DNA of 64,000 nucleotides from Isoetes taiwanensis (taxonomy: Eukaryota; Streptophyta; Lycopodiopsida; Isoetales; Isoetaceae), in assembly GCA_021234155.1 (NCBI GenBank), contig JAJEKV010000054.1, forward strand, positions 1,901,468-1,965,467. The letters run 5' to 3'. A program made the translations under genes and the position numbers. The first letter of the stretch is position 1. Each line of letters opens with the position of its first letter. Positions 45,168 to 56,702 of this stretch are shown one piece after another. Below the pieces are notes generated by a model. That model was not told the DNA's origin and made no database searches. It saw nothing but the letters and a program-made list of their open reading frames with translations.

Positions 45168-46727
45168 TGTGACGTTCCAAGTATTTATATGATCTACGTA
45201 TATATATATTGACACATCACCAGTATAGGTACGCCACCCTGGGGTATGATAACCTAGGGGGTTGGCCACAAGGGATTTAATTAGCTATGTTAAATTAATT
45301 ATAAAGGGATAATTATCTAAATACTTGCTATTAAGTCACCTAATGGTGGGAAGGCGCCATTTGGCATGACCTGAGTGGCCAGCATGGGGGTTTCTAAACT
45401 GAGCCACCAAAGGCAGCGCCACCCCCATCCAAACCCCAACCGACCCGGCCAAAGACCAAGGAGCAGCTAGGCGCCAAGGAACGATTCTTTGAACATCCCC
45501 AATCGCCGGACACCACGACACATTCTGCCGCCACCCCAAGACAAAGACTATGGAGGCACCCCTTGACAACGGCTCCAGCCGAAACTCTGGTTAGTGGTAG
45601 TTTAACTTGCAAATTGTAGATTAATACTTTGGTATTCTTTTCTGGTTAGTTCTGGTTGAGATTAACCCTTCTTTGGTAACTGGGAATACTTTTCAATTAT
45701 GAATGATGCTCTGTTATGGGATGGTCGATGTCTCTACGAGTTAGTTTAGTAGTTCCAAAGAAAGGGGATTAAAAGGGGGTAGAGGCCTCTCGAGCTTGTG
45801 TATAGAATGCTCCTAGTACTTCCGTTAACACCCTACTAGTTTCACCAGGCACAAGAGCCCACCGGGTCATAGACGCTATGGTCCGGCTTAGCACCAGGAC
45901 AAGGGACACAAGTGGTGAAGTAGGGGTGGGGTCTTGCACGCGAGCATAAAAGGCTCCCCGAGACTCCCTGCTGGGCTAGGGCCCGATAGCCTGGTCACGT
46001 AGAGGGCGGGTATGGTGCGACACTCCCGGTGGGGCACCATGCACTTTGAGTATAATTAGGGTGAGTAAGTCCTGCACGGATGCGGATCGCCGACGCCGCA
46101 CGTATTCTCTAGCTCACCCATGGAACCCGTGGATCCCGGAAGGGGACGCTTCCCCGACCTGCCTCATCGGACCAGGTGTCATGAACCTGGAGTAGGCTCA
46201 AAGGGTGATACCTTGAGTCTGCGTCTCCGGAAGGCTATAGCGAAGTCATAGCGTGAATCGACCCATCTGCAAAGTGTGTACAGGAGGGGCGGATGGAGTG
46301 GACAACCCTAGCCGATGTTCTATGCCAGCCAACGCCATGCCAAGATTCGGTCTGCTGATCTCCCCGAGACCCGGCCCGCCGATCGCTCCCCACTAGAGTC
46401 TGAGCCGGGGTAGGACCTGGGTTTTGGGCGTTTTCTTAGTTTAGATGCATATTCTTTGTGTTAATGTTTGGATGGATGCGCTACCCTTCGTGGTGGCTAT
46501 ATATATATGATTTATGTTGTGTGCTAACCCTTGTATTCATGCTTCATGACGAGGGCTTCATCAAAGGCGTGGGCCGAATGACCCCTCCGTGTCCTTCACC
46601 TGAGCGTCTCTACGTAGACGGCCCGGGTTAGATGGAGGGCCCTGCTCGTGGCGAGATGGTCGCCATGGGAGGGGAAAGTCCCCGTATGTATACGACCGGG
46701 GGTCGTATATATTCAGGGAGCATCACA
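45168..46727 (+). repeat. Chromovirus LTR 1
   Basis: It begins TGTGACGTTCC and ends GCATCACA. A TATATATATATGA stretch at 46498-46510 is the best TATA-box candidate. Compared with LTR 2 it has 27 extra bases near 45297 (between TTAAA-type repeats), and most other differences fall at CAG/CTG words. Confidence 0.93.
46498..46510 (+). promoter_or_regulatory. Candidate LTR TATA box
   Basis: TATATATATATGA about 220 bases before the LTR end; the same tract occurs in LTR 2 at 58028-58040. Transcription start would lie shortly after. No direct evidence beyond position and sequence. Confidence 0.45.
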
Positions 46728-46728
46728 G

Positions 46729-46740
46729 TGGTATCAGAGC
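46729..46740 (+). other. Primer binding site, tRNA-Met-i
   Basis: TGGTATCAGAGC, exact match to the plant consensus, one base after the LTR. The same site follows LTR 2 at 58261-58272. Confidence 0.93.
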
Positions 46741-47514
46741 CGTGATTTCGGTTGCTCGAAATCATAGCACTGGCCAAACACTAACTCGTAGCACGGTAGT
46801 TAGGAGGAGGCTAAGTTAATGTGTTGATTAGTCCTCTTTGATGTTTGGTTCGGTGTTAGGTTAAATTATGAAATTGTAGCTTTAAAGAAGATAGGGCGAC
46901 TGGAGGGCCCAAGATTGGAAGAGATGTAAATATCAGTGGGTAGCTCAAAAGACGGAGAAGGTGGTTCCATTGGATCGGGCGTACTCAAATTACCCTAGAA
47001 CAGTCGTCTCCAGGCGAAAAATGGTCAAGGGCAGGCCCGAAAACCAACTCGGGCGCCGCTTGCTTTTTATCGTCTTGTAGTCACGGTGGAAGAGCCGAAA
47101 ATGCAGTCGGCGCCCGACCGTACAGATGGGAGTCAACGCGGCCCCGCAAGGTCAACTCGGGCGCCGCTTGCTTTTCGACGATTCCTAGTCGAGGCGAAGC
47201 GCCAGATAATGCCCGCGCATACCGACCAGATGCCCCCGTATTTTTGCGCCAGATAATTATTTTATAATAACAAAATTAAAAAGTTAATAAGAAAAATTTT
47301 AAAATTTCAAAAGTTAACTGGCCGTTCAAATTTCTTTTTGTTGTCTTATTTCGCCTTGCCTTCAGCGCCTTCGACCGCCAGAGCCGACGCCCGCCATCGC
47401 CACCAGACCTGACTCTGCTTTTTCGCCCTTGTGCCTTGTGAACCCTAGCGCCTCCCTTGCCGCCTTCTTCGCCGCCAGCGCCTTCACCGCCCTCAGTAGA
47501 CCTTAGCCACGCCT
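46741..47514 (+). other. Chromovirus leader, copy 1
   Basis: Untranslated leader. It holds a ~105-bp imperfect tandem repeat: AACTCGGGCGCCGCTTGCTT occurs at about 47046 and again at 47153, each followed by a TAGTC word. The same arrangement is in copy 2 (about 58578 and 58685). Confidence 0.7.
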
Positions 47515-48770
47515 ATGGCCAATACCAAGAGCGCCCGGACCTTCTCGACCCTAACCATAGTTGAGATTTATGCCATGATCGCCCGGTATATGGCCACCGA
47601 CCCGGCTTTCATCGACATCCTTCTGGACGAGTTGGTGAACCGGTTTGAGAATAACGATAGGATCCCCTATCCTATCTACCACTTCTCGGAGCCATTCCTG
47701 ATCCGAATTTGAACCTTCGCCGACTTTCATATACCATCGTCGAGCAACATGACATGGTCATGATCCGATTAAGTTCTATCCTCCGAACAAGAGGGGCATA
47801 CCGAGGAGGAGGACATCAGACCGAGGCCGATCGCATCGTGAGGCTTGGCTAAGGAAGATGACCATCGAGATTGAGCGAGCGGATACGGGCGGCTCTGGGA
47901 AGGGAGTACCAGGTATTTAGGGGACGGACTTGCCGTCATAGATGGCAGGGCAATTGAGGTTCCCCGCATTTAATGGCGTGAAGCTTCCCGTGAGCTTTAT
48001 GTGGGGAGCCCCGATCCCCGAGCATCACCGATTACCTAACGACGCATCCGCATTGATATGAGTCACCGCCGCCCCGCACGGTACCATGTGAACTTCTTCG
48101 CCGGCGCTAAAGACAACATTTCGCCAAAGTTGAAGAAGATCTCGAGGAGAGCCCGGAGGAACGGGAGAGGCTTGAACAGAGGGAGAGGGCTCGGCAGACC
48201 GGGCTGAACCCGCAGGATCGGAGGGGCATCGTGGAGTGGTCGGGACCAATACCCACCGAAAGCACACACCATTAAGCACCGTGAAGAAGGCCGTGGGTCC
48301 AAAATCCCGGCAGTCAATATAAGGAGAAATTAAAGACCGCTTGAGCTTTTGGCAAGAATACCACCTCCAAATCGGAGACAAGAGCCGGGTGGATGACTCC
48401 CACCAGCCGTTGAGCCAAGACGGTGCTCGCACCCAAGGGGCCGCCTACAAAACCCGCCTCCCCACGAGGAAGCCCCATTGTGTTCCCAAGACTATTGCCT
48501 TTACGGAGATCCGAGAATTTTAGAAGTCAACCCAACTTCTCGATACGGAAGCTTCCCTTCCAGAGGTCTGGTACGGAGATCGCAAGCAGAGTTCAAAACC
48601 AATCTCCGCTTTCCGCACCTTTTGCTATTTTGGCGCCCAAGAGGTCGCGGAAGCCTATTTGGTGGCACTTTTGGTGACGCTTAACCTTTGCGCCGATCCA
48701 CGCAAAGAGAGTCACCATTATGCCAAAGGATTTAGCCCTCGCCCGCAGGATTCAGGGGGAGCGTCCTTAG
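47515..48770 (+). pseudogene. Chromovirus ORF1 with histone H3 domain, copy 1 (broken)
   Basis: Begins at ATG 47515 with the same N-terminus as copy 2 ([19 protein letters not shown]) but loses frame at about 47708 and repeatedly after. The H3 segment is still recognisable in pieces from about 48465 to the final TAG at 48768-48770, e.g. [18 protein letters not shown]-type coding near 48700-48750. The TAG that interrupts H3 in copy 2 is present here too (AATTTTAGAAGTCAACC, near 48517-48533). Many differences from copy 2 sit at CAG/CTG words. Confidence 0.85.
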
Positions 48771-48989
48771 CCTCGTGCTACCAGGGTTTTCCCATTGTAA
48801 ATATTTTTTGATAAATAATAAAAAAAAACCTCTTTTTGTTTAAAAGTCGAAATTCTATTAAGAACCTTATATTTGATTTTAAATGTCAAATTGCTGACGT
48901 CACCATAAATAAAAGGAGTTAAAAGAACTTTTAAAGTTCATTTCAATTGTTAGATTTGTTTCTCTTCCTCTCTCCTCCCTTCCAGCGCC

Positions 48990-50384
48990 ATGGCAGCCAC
49001 CGACTTGCTTGCATGGTACGAAGACGGAGATCACTGGGATCCGCAAGTGGCATTCGACTATTTGCGGCCCTTTTTACCGTGCCGCCTAGATCTCATTACC
49101 AACATGCAGCGGCATCCAGATTATGCCGGATTTCTAGACTTCTACATGGAGGAGATGCTCCCTCTGTGTATTCCTCTTGGGGATCCTCCCCAACTGTATC
49201 TGGAGCGGGAGGTAGTCCGGGAGATGTTAGGGGGAGACACCCATGCATATGATGTCTGTCAAGGGAAAGTCGGATGGGGCAAACACCGCCTGCTAGAAAA
49301 GATCGTATGCAATACCTTGAGGTTGCCTTCGCCTAGCCATCCTCATGGACCAATACGCCGAGGATGAAACCTTGCTCAGAGAAAGGCAAGCTGCCTCGAA
49401 GTCTTCGAGAGGGGAAGACGAACACATAGGCATGGGCTTAATTTCGCCCTGGAAGCAGATTGGCCGGAAGAGCTGCCACCGCGCCGTGAGCAAGCTGTAG
49501 GCTTGTCAGGGCTGGATGCCCTTCCAGTTATTTATCACCAAGGGCAAGAATATCTTCTCTTGGATGATATTATCTGGACTTATCACATGGTGGCCGGATT
49601 TAGACGCAAGCGTAAAGACCATGTGCTTTATGAGCTTGCGGAGTATTGTATGGACGAGTTCATCGACTTCACTCCTATTGAGCTTCCTCCGGAGGTGCAG
49701 CAGCTGCTCCAGTTCCGCCAAGAGACCATAGAGCCGGCTGAGACTCTACTACGTCTTCGGGAGCTGGTGATGCAGGAGCCGGCCTCTCAGCCCTCACCAG
49801 ATGCCTTCACGGCTATGGGACCCCATGTCCCAAATATCAATATGGTTGAGGTTCCCTCGGGTTCAGATGACGAGGGAGAGGATTTGTACCATAATCCTAC
49901 TCATTTGAAGGAGGAGCAACAGGAACTTAAGGAAGAAGAAGTCCCTATGGATTTGGATAAAGAAGTGGCCACGTCCGAGACCCCACAAGGGAAGGTATTG
50001 GGAAACCACCTTACCCGCTTCTTCTTATCAGCCTTTCAGCAGGGCCAAGTTCTTTTTATAGCCCGAGATTTAGGGCCGGAGGCTGAAGCTTCATGGTGGA
50101 CCCTCCGTGCTCTCTCCACATTGGCCGGGCACAAGAAGCTCCCCTATCGTACGTTTACTTATGTACTCGTGCGATGGGATCTTGCCTTGACGGCCTTGGG
50201 CCAGGATATTGCACCTTGGATGAGCATGAAACTTCTTACAGCAGCCCCATTGGCTGTTGCTTATCCACCAGAGGTTGCATCCATTGCGGCTGCCACAGTA
50301 GACCCCGGGGTGACTCTGCTGCGACACCGACCGCCTCCACCACCTCCTAGGCCTACGAATGAAGAGGGAGGACCTAGTTCCTAA
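48990..50384 (+). pseudogene. Chromovirus ORF B, copy 1 (frameshifted)
   Basis: ATG at 48990 starts MAATDLLAWYEDGDHW, so this copy has a Trp codon where copy 2 has a stop. The frame is lost around 49255-49500 through several indels and reopens from 49503 to the TAA at 50382-50384, encoding the C-terminal ~290 residues almost identically to copy 2. A pyrimidine-rich tract ending CTTCCAG lies 4 bases before the ATG. Function unknown. Confidence 0.8.
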
Positions 50385-50581
50385 ATAATTGTACTACGCA
50401 TTTTTGTATTGTGTATGATTGTAAAATTTTGGTTTGGCAAATTCTCTAGCCATTTTATAATATAATATACCCCTTTTCTCATCAATTGTGATTACTGTCT
50501 TGATGAATACAATTGAGAATTGTTTTTTTCCATGATGTCTTCTTCTAATTATTGGCGTTTAGAATATAATGAAATTACGGA

Positions 50582-51070
50582 ATGTTCTATATTCATTTCC
50601 ATTGTCTTGCAGAAGAGACCCTTTGGGAATATGAGGAGAGGATTACCGACATGATCCGGAGGGAGGATCCAGGGCCGCCCGAGCAGGACTATGGCCAAAG
50701 ATATGGAGAATATCCAGAATGGGATGAGGGTTATGAGATGGAACCCCCGCCACCAGGAGAACCCTATGATCCAGCCAAAGGGATGGAGATAGTTAATATC
50801 CTCAGGGACAGAGCTTTTGAGGACCTGAAGAAAACTCTGTGCCGCACATGGGACTACTGGAGCATGACCAGGCACGAAGCCTTCGAGGACGCTAACGACC
50901 ACCTGTGGCAACTCTTTTATGCTTTGAGGAGGCTTTTCAATCTTCTCATTGTTAGCCCAACGTGGGAATACCAACCAGTAATTGTCCAGGCCTGGGCACG
51001 CTACAAGCTCGTTAGGGCTGTGCGTGAGAGTGTTCGCTACTCGATCCTGTACCCCTTTGCGAACCCCTAG
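50582..51070 (+). CDS. Chromovirus ORF C, copy 1
   Basis: An intact 162-codon frame of unknown function, differing from copy 2 by only two residues (E/K in the EYE.RITDMI block and T/I in SM.RHEAF). The N-terminal third is acidic and Pro/Tyr-rich (PGPPEQDYGQRYGEYPEWDE), the rest helical with basic and aromatic residues. TTCCATTGTCTTGCAG at 50597-50612 resembles a 3' splice site inside the frame's start, so the real N-terminus may come from an upstream exon. No database family comes to mind. It lies between ORF B and gag. Confidence 0.6.
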   Translation: MFYIHFHCLAEETLWEYEERITDMIRREDPGPPEQDYGQRYGEYPEWDEGYEMEPPPPGEPYDPAKGMEIVNILRDRAFEDLKKTLCRTWDYWSMTRHEAFEDANDHLWQLFYALRRLFNLLIVSPTWEYQPVIVQAWARYKLVRAVRESVRYSILYPFANP

Positions 51071-51397
51071 GCCGGGTCTTTCCAGTTTCGTTTTTTTTCA
51101 TGCTGTTTGTGAGCTCAACTTTAAGTTCCAGTTGTATCATGTTGTCTTTGTGTAATACTCCTGTATCAACTTTTGACAGTACTAAGGTGTAAAACTGTAA
51201 TAGAAAAGTTTTTCCTCTTATAATGATACATGTCCCTTATGTTTTCTCTCTCTACCCTTTGTCCGACATGATAAAAATTTGTAAGAATTTATGTGTTATA
51301 AATATGCTTATACCTTTTTCATGCTCAATTTAGATGGGGCACGAACGCCGCCGCGGCGACGCCTTCAAATGCCGAGGGCTCACACCAACATGAACTG

Positions 51398-52614
51398 ATG
51401 TTAATGAAAAGGCAGCTAGGCGAGTTACAAGCCTATGTGTTGCATGCCAACCCACCGCAGCAAACCCAAGAAGATGGACCGGAGTTACCTCCGCTACCAC
51501 CGAGTCCACCGCGACAACAGCCCATCTCCCCTCGGAGCCGCCCCCCCGCATTCGCGACCGAGGAGGCCTCATGCTAAGCATCACCGGGTTCCTCTAAGGA
51601 TAGTGCCACTTCCTCACGCCAACCACTTCGGGTCTTCTAGTTCATCGGTATCACCGGTGACCATGCAAAGCACCGGATAAGGAATACCGTAAGACGGTTG
51701 ATACAAACTATAACTAGTATATGGAAGAATAGGAAACCGCCCAGCTTTGATGGAAAATCCCGAGGTGGATGAATGCGAGTCCCTGGGTTGGGACTAAATG
51801 AAGGAGTTTGGGAAGTCCTATGGCATGACGGAGAAGGATACAGGAAAGGTTGCCACCACCAACCTTACAGGAGCTGCCCGTATTTGGTGGAAGGGCTATG
51901 CCAGGGCCAAGCATCTGGACATGAGCAGATGCAACTTCAGGAAGTTTGCCAAGGCATTCAAGTCACATTATGTGCCTCGTGCGCACAAATGCCAGCAGAT
52001 TCAGACCTTTTATAGGTTGGAGCAGAAGGGTATGACGGTTCAGGCTTACACTGATGAGTTTATGCGCTTGAGGCTGTATGTACCAGGTATGAATGAAAAG
52101 AGAGCCGTATTGGGGTATATTGAAGGATTGGCTCCATCAATCAAACGGATGGTTAAAGCCATAGACCCGAAATCAGTTGCGGAGGCTGAGGCTAAGGCAT
52201 TGAGCCTCGAGGAGGACACACCAAGAAACCAGTATCCGCGTCCTGCTCCGTACCCGCAGCCCCGGCCATCCACACCGTACAAACCCCGGTCGCCAAGTCC
52301 GGGAATTCCTATGGCCGCCAGGAAAAGAAAGTTACCTTCACCACGCCGGATAAACAGGGCAATGTCGGTAAGGAAGTACGGAACCTCTTACAGTCTATTC
52401 CTAAGGAAGCCCGAGAGCAGCTCCGCCGGGATAAGGCATGCTACAGGTGTATGCGGCCCGGCCACTTTATGCACAATTGTCCTTATGTTACGCAGACGCC
52501 TACCGGGCCATGGTCGACCTCGATTGGGACGATCTAGAGTCGACCTTTACCCTGGCTAAGAGGAGGCTCCCCGAGTACATTCACGGTAAGGCCTCATATC
52601 CTTGCAGCCTATAG
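51398..52614 (+). pseudogene. Chromovirus gag, copy 1 (frameshifted)
   Basis: Gag forms the particle. The capsid part is open from 51798 (MKEFGKSYGMTEKDTGK, GAARIWWKGYARAKHLDMSR, YRLEQKGMTVQAYTDEFMRL). The 5' region (51398-51797) has several indels relative to copy 2, and a 13-base loss at about 52302 shifts frame before the zinc knuckle C-X2-C-X4-H-X4-C (CYRCMRPGHFMHNC, 52439-52480). The frame ends in TAG at 52612-52614, in phase with pol. Start is set by homology to copy 2. Confidence 0.85.
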
Positions 52615-53691
52615 AAACCGGTAATGCGGAAAGTCACCACCATCATTTCCACCATAGGTCAAGTAGACAGTAAGCCTTTCGTAATTCTTATGGATACGGG
52701 AAGTACACATAACTTTGCTTCTCCCAGGATGGCCCAGGTCTTACAGCTTGAAACATTAAGGTCCCGACCAAGACCTGTTACTCTAGCCAATGGTAAGGTC
52801 AGGCATACCCATGGCCGCCGCATCCATCTTAAGATGCAGTTGCCAGGTGCACCGGTTGCTTTGGGTGCCGAATTGATGGATATTGGCAAATATGACCTCA
52901 TTGTTGGTATGGAATTCTTGGCATCTGCAAAAGCCAACATAGACTGCGAGAAGAGAGAAGTTACCTTCAACGCAGCTAATGGAGCCCGCGTGACTATCAG
53001 AGGTGAACCATTCAACCCTATCATACAGTCTATCTCCATCAGGCAGTTAGATAAAGCTATACGCAGGGAAAAGCTCCTGTGCATCATTAGCCTTGCTTCC
53101 ATAGAGTCAGATGCTAAACAGAAGCAAGTAATCGATACCTTGCCAGAGGGGATTGCTCATCTTCTCCGAGAATTCGGTGACCTTTTTCCAGATGAGATCC
53201 AGAAGCTCCCTCCTTTTAGAGGGGTGGAATGTGAAATAGCTTTAGAGCCGGGTACCAAGCCTACCAGCAAGGCCCCGTACCGTATGAGTCCTCCAGAGTT
53301 GGCAGAACTTAAAAAGCAACTTCAGGAGTTACTAAACCTAGGTTTCATCCGACCTAGTGTTTCGCCTTGTGGCGCTCCTATCCTCTTCGTTAAGAAAAAG
53401 GACGGCTCCCTGAGGATGTGTATTGATTATCGGCAACTCAACAAGCATACCATCAAGAATCGCTATGCTTTGCCTAGAGCAGATGACCTAATGGATCAGT
53501 TGCAAGGGGCTAAATATTTCTCAAAGATTGATCTACGCTCCGGGTACCATCAAATAAGGATTAAAGAGGAGGATATCCATAAATCCGCTTTTCGCACTAG
53601 GTATGGGCATTATGAATTTACAGTTATGCCTTTTGGATTAACTAATGCCCCAGCAACTTTCATGCGACTAATGAATGATGTCTTTCGATAA
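52615..53691 (+). pseudogene. Chromovirus pol part 1: protease and N-terminal reverse transcriptase
   Basis: In phase with gag across a TAG. The aspartic protease has the catalytic triad DTG in [11 protein letters not shown] (about 52684-52720) and the flap-side IVGMEFLA block. The reverse transcriptase follows: [71 protein letters not shown] and [23 protein letters not shown] at 53689-53691 interrupts just before the catalytic block. The first ATG is 52624, but a gag-pol fusion is the usual arrangement. Confidence 0.92.
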
Positions 53692-54102
53692 TACTTGGAT
53701 GACTTTGTTGTTATTTTCTTTGACGACATTCTCATCTATAGTAAGACCCTGGAGGAGCATGAGAAACATCTTAGGCTAGCCCTACAAAAGCTAAGGCGTC
53801 ATCAGCTCTATGCCAAGTTCTCTAAGTGCAAGTTTGCCACTCCAAAGGTCGATTATTTGGGCCATGTTATTTCGGCAGAGGGAATTGCTACAGACCCAGC
53901 AAAGATAGAGGCCGTAAAAGAATGGCCTATTCCAGGGAATGTTTCCGAAGTCCGGAGTTTCTTGGGATTAGCAGGATATTATCGAAAATTTGTAAAGGAT
54001 TTTGCAAAGATCGCAGCCCCTCTTACAAATCTCACAAAGCATGAGAAAGTAAGGGATTGGATGGAACACTGGAAGACAAAAGTTCAGGGCAGTTTCCAGT
54101 AA
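53692..54102 (+). pseudogene. Chromovirus pol part 2: reverse transcriptase catalytic block
   Basis: Continues the same frame after the [23 protein letters not shown] carries the FxDD catalytic pair, then [20 protein letters not shown] and [20 protein letters not shown] complete the palm and thumb. Another in-frame TAA follows at 54100-54102. In both places the codon before LDDF or LKNAL normally encodes Gln, Glu or similar, so one substitution explains each stop. Confidence 0.92.
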
Positions 54103-55353
54103 CTTAAGAATGCTTTAACATCAGCACAAGTTCTCACGTTACCCGATCCTGAGCAGGATAAGCTAGTGGCGATGGATGCCAGTAAAATTGCCACCGGTGG
54201 AGTCCTAATGCAGGAGGGGAGGGTCATTGCTTATGATTCAAAGAAGATGAACGAGACAGAGCAGCGATATCCTACCCATGATCAGGAATTGTTAGCCGTT
54301 GTCCGTGCCTTGCGAATATGGAGACACTACCTTCTTGGTAGAAGATTCCAGTTGGATACGGATCATCAGAGTCTCCGTTATTTATCCACCCAGCCGAATC
54401 TCAACCTCCGCCAGAGAAGATGGATGGAATTTCTGGAGGAATATGATTTTGAGATTATGTACAAGCCTGGCAAGCACAATGTGGTTGCGGATGCATTGTC
54501 ACGCCATCCCTTGGTGACCCGAACCCATTGTAATGCCATTTCTACACTCACCAGTGAGTTTGGGAAACAGATAGAGCAAACCTTGGCCACAGACCCCGAA
54601 TTCTGTGACATTTGGGATAGTTTGGCTAAGGAAGCTCGCACGGATAAGGAACGCGAAGCCTTTCGTGCGTATAAGAAAGAGGGCAACTTATTATATCATA
54701 GGGATAAGTTGTGCGTACCTCAGACGTCGGGAGTCCGTAAGCTAATCCTCCACGACACCCACAACAGCCCTATAGCTGGACATGCAGGGTTTATGAAAAC
54801 CTACTTTAAGATTCGTTCCAGTTATTTTTGGCCTTCTATGAAAAAGGACATTGCTAGATACATTAAGCAGTGTCAGGTATGCCAGCAAACTAAGGCTGAA
54901 CAGTTAAGGATCCCAGGTGAGTTACAACCTCTAGACGTGCCCAACGCCAAATGGGAAGTGATAACCATGGATTTCATTGTGGGCCTTCCAAGAACTCTCC
55001 AGGGGTATGATGCCTTAATGGTTGTGGTCGACAAATTGTCGAAAATGGCTCATTTCTTGCCATGTCATACCACGGATACAGCCTTTGATACCGCTCTGCT
55101 ATTTGCCAAGGAGATCTTCAGATTACACAGAATGCCACGAGTAATTGTGTCAGATAGGGATCCCAAATTTGTAAGTGCATTCTGGAAAGATTTCTTTGCC
55201 ACCATTCAGACCAAGCTTGCTATGAGTACAGCATATCATCCTCAAACAGACGGTCAGACAGAACGTACCAATCGTATTATAGAGGATATGCTAAGAAGTT
55301 ATGTGTGGAGTAAGCAATCACAATGGGCTGACTATATTTATCTGGGCTTATAA
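54103..55353 (+). pseudogene. Chromovirus pol part 3: RNase H and integrase
   Basis: RNase H: LVAMDASKIATGGVLMQ, ETEQRYPTHDQELLAVVRAL, TDHQSLRYL and VADALSRHP. Integrase zinc domain HHCC: H-DTHNSPIAG-H then CQVCQQTK (54750-54895). Core: ITMDFIVGLP, VVVDKLSKMAHF, IVSDRDPKF and AYHPQTDGQTERTNR contain the D,D,E residues. Near 55340 a small deletion shifts the frame to a stop at 55351-55353, just before the FAYNS-type block. Confidence 0.92.
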
Positions 55354-56089
55354 CAGCATGAAACAGGAGTCTTCCAGAATGTCTCCCTTTATGATAAACT
55401 ATGGTTACCAATGTCTTACTCCAGACACTTGGCATAACTCCGTTTCTAAGGTAGAGGTTTCTCAAAAACTCCTCCTGGAGATGCAAGCTCTGGTCGAAGA
55501 AGTTCGTGGCTACTTGTTGGCTGCACGCAGTCGTCAGAAGAGTGTAGCCGATAAGCACAGAACCCCACGCGTTTTCCAGGTGGGCGAATCAGTTTGGCTT
55601 AAGATTAAAGTGAAGCAAGCCAAGCTTAAGATTGGCAATTGTAAAAAGTTGGCCCCCAGATGGGCTGGACCATTCAAGATTATTGAGCGCGTTGGAGAGC
55701 AGGCATATCGCTTAGAATTGCCGCCCCGCTTGAAGATCCACAAGGTCTTTCACGTGAGTCTTTTGAAGCAACACACCCCTGATCCAGAGGAGGTTTTGGA
55801 TTCCCCAACCCTCCTAGAAATGACAGAAGAGCAACTCGAAATAGTGCCTGAAGCTCTTCTTGATCGAGCTTACAAACAAACCAGAAGGACTCAAATGTTG
55901 CAATACTTGGTTAAGTGGAAACACTTACCAGTGGAGGATGCTACGTGGGTAATGAAGATAGACCTTGACAAGCATTATCCGGACTTCATGCGCGAATCTG
56001 AAGGCCGCACCATCAACGATGCTATCAACCCCGCAACTGGCGGTAAGCTTAGAAGCTCGATTGCCAGGAGTAGCGCCATAGAGGGGTAG
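55340..56089 (+). pseudogene. Chromovirus pol part 4: integrase C-terminus and chromodomain
   Basis: After the frameshift the frame gives YNSMKQESSRMSPFMINYG, the GPF/Y-type block KLAPRWAGPFKIIERVGEQA with YRLELPPRLKIHKVFHVSLL, and a terminal chromodomain: VPEALLDRAYKQTRRTQMLQ, YLVKWKHLPVEDATWVMKID. Chromodomains in this family are known to steer integration to marked chromatin, often through methylated H3 tails. Ends with TAG at 56087-56089. This assigns the element to the chromoviruses. Confidence 0.93.
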
Positions 56090-56689
56090 ATGCATCGTAA
56101 ATAACAACAAGTAACCGATGATGAGATCACCTTGTGTTCTCTAGGACGTGGTGTACTGTCAATAGTGACCTGACCACAACTTGTTGCAGAGCATATAGTG
56201 ATAGGCCGCCTTTTTTCGGCTACAATGGGAACTCGACCAATCCCTATGCTGCAAGGAACTGCAAACCATAGACATGATAGGTTCCCTGATAAATAGTATT
56301 TTCTTTTAATTATTATAAGGGGGTGGTCCCTTCAACCACAATTTCATCATATGTACTGATATACTGACATGTGCAGGCCAGTAAGCAGTGCGTGCCCTGC
56401 CCATGCTAGAGGGTTACTGATGACCCGACCTCTTCAAGTTTTGCTTTTGGCTACATACTTTGTTTGTTGTTCCACTGATGTTGGTATTGGACTTAGGTCC
56501 TTGAACTTTTTTTTGATTATGATAATCATCTGAAATGCACCTCGGTGCCTGAACTGTGTTTCAAACTCTAAAGTTTTGCTAATATTATTATATATATATA
56601 TATATATATATATATTACTCATGGAAAGTAAGGAATAATTTCTTCCTATATTTGTAACTAACACCAATGCTGGGGGCATCATTAATTCT
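56090..56689 (+). other. Chromovirus 3' untranslated region
   Basis: Non-coding stretch between the pol stop and the purine tract. It contains a (TA)n microsatellite at about 56588-56614. No further ORF. Confidence 0.7.
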
Positions 56690-56702
56690 AAGGAGGAGAG
56701 AA
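56690..56702 (+). other. Polypurine tract
   Basis: AAGGAGGAGAGAA immediately before the LTR start TGTGACG. Confidence 0.85.

Noticed and set aside
49506-49721. Opposite-strand and shifted frames across ORF B
   Set aside because: Shadows of ORF B; their sequences are mirrored in copy 2 only because the DNA is conserved.
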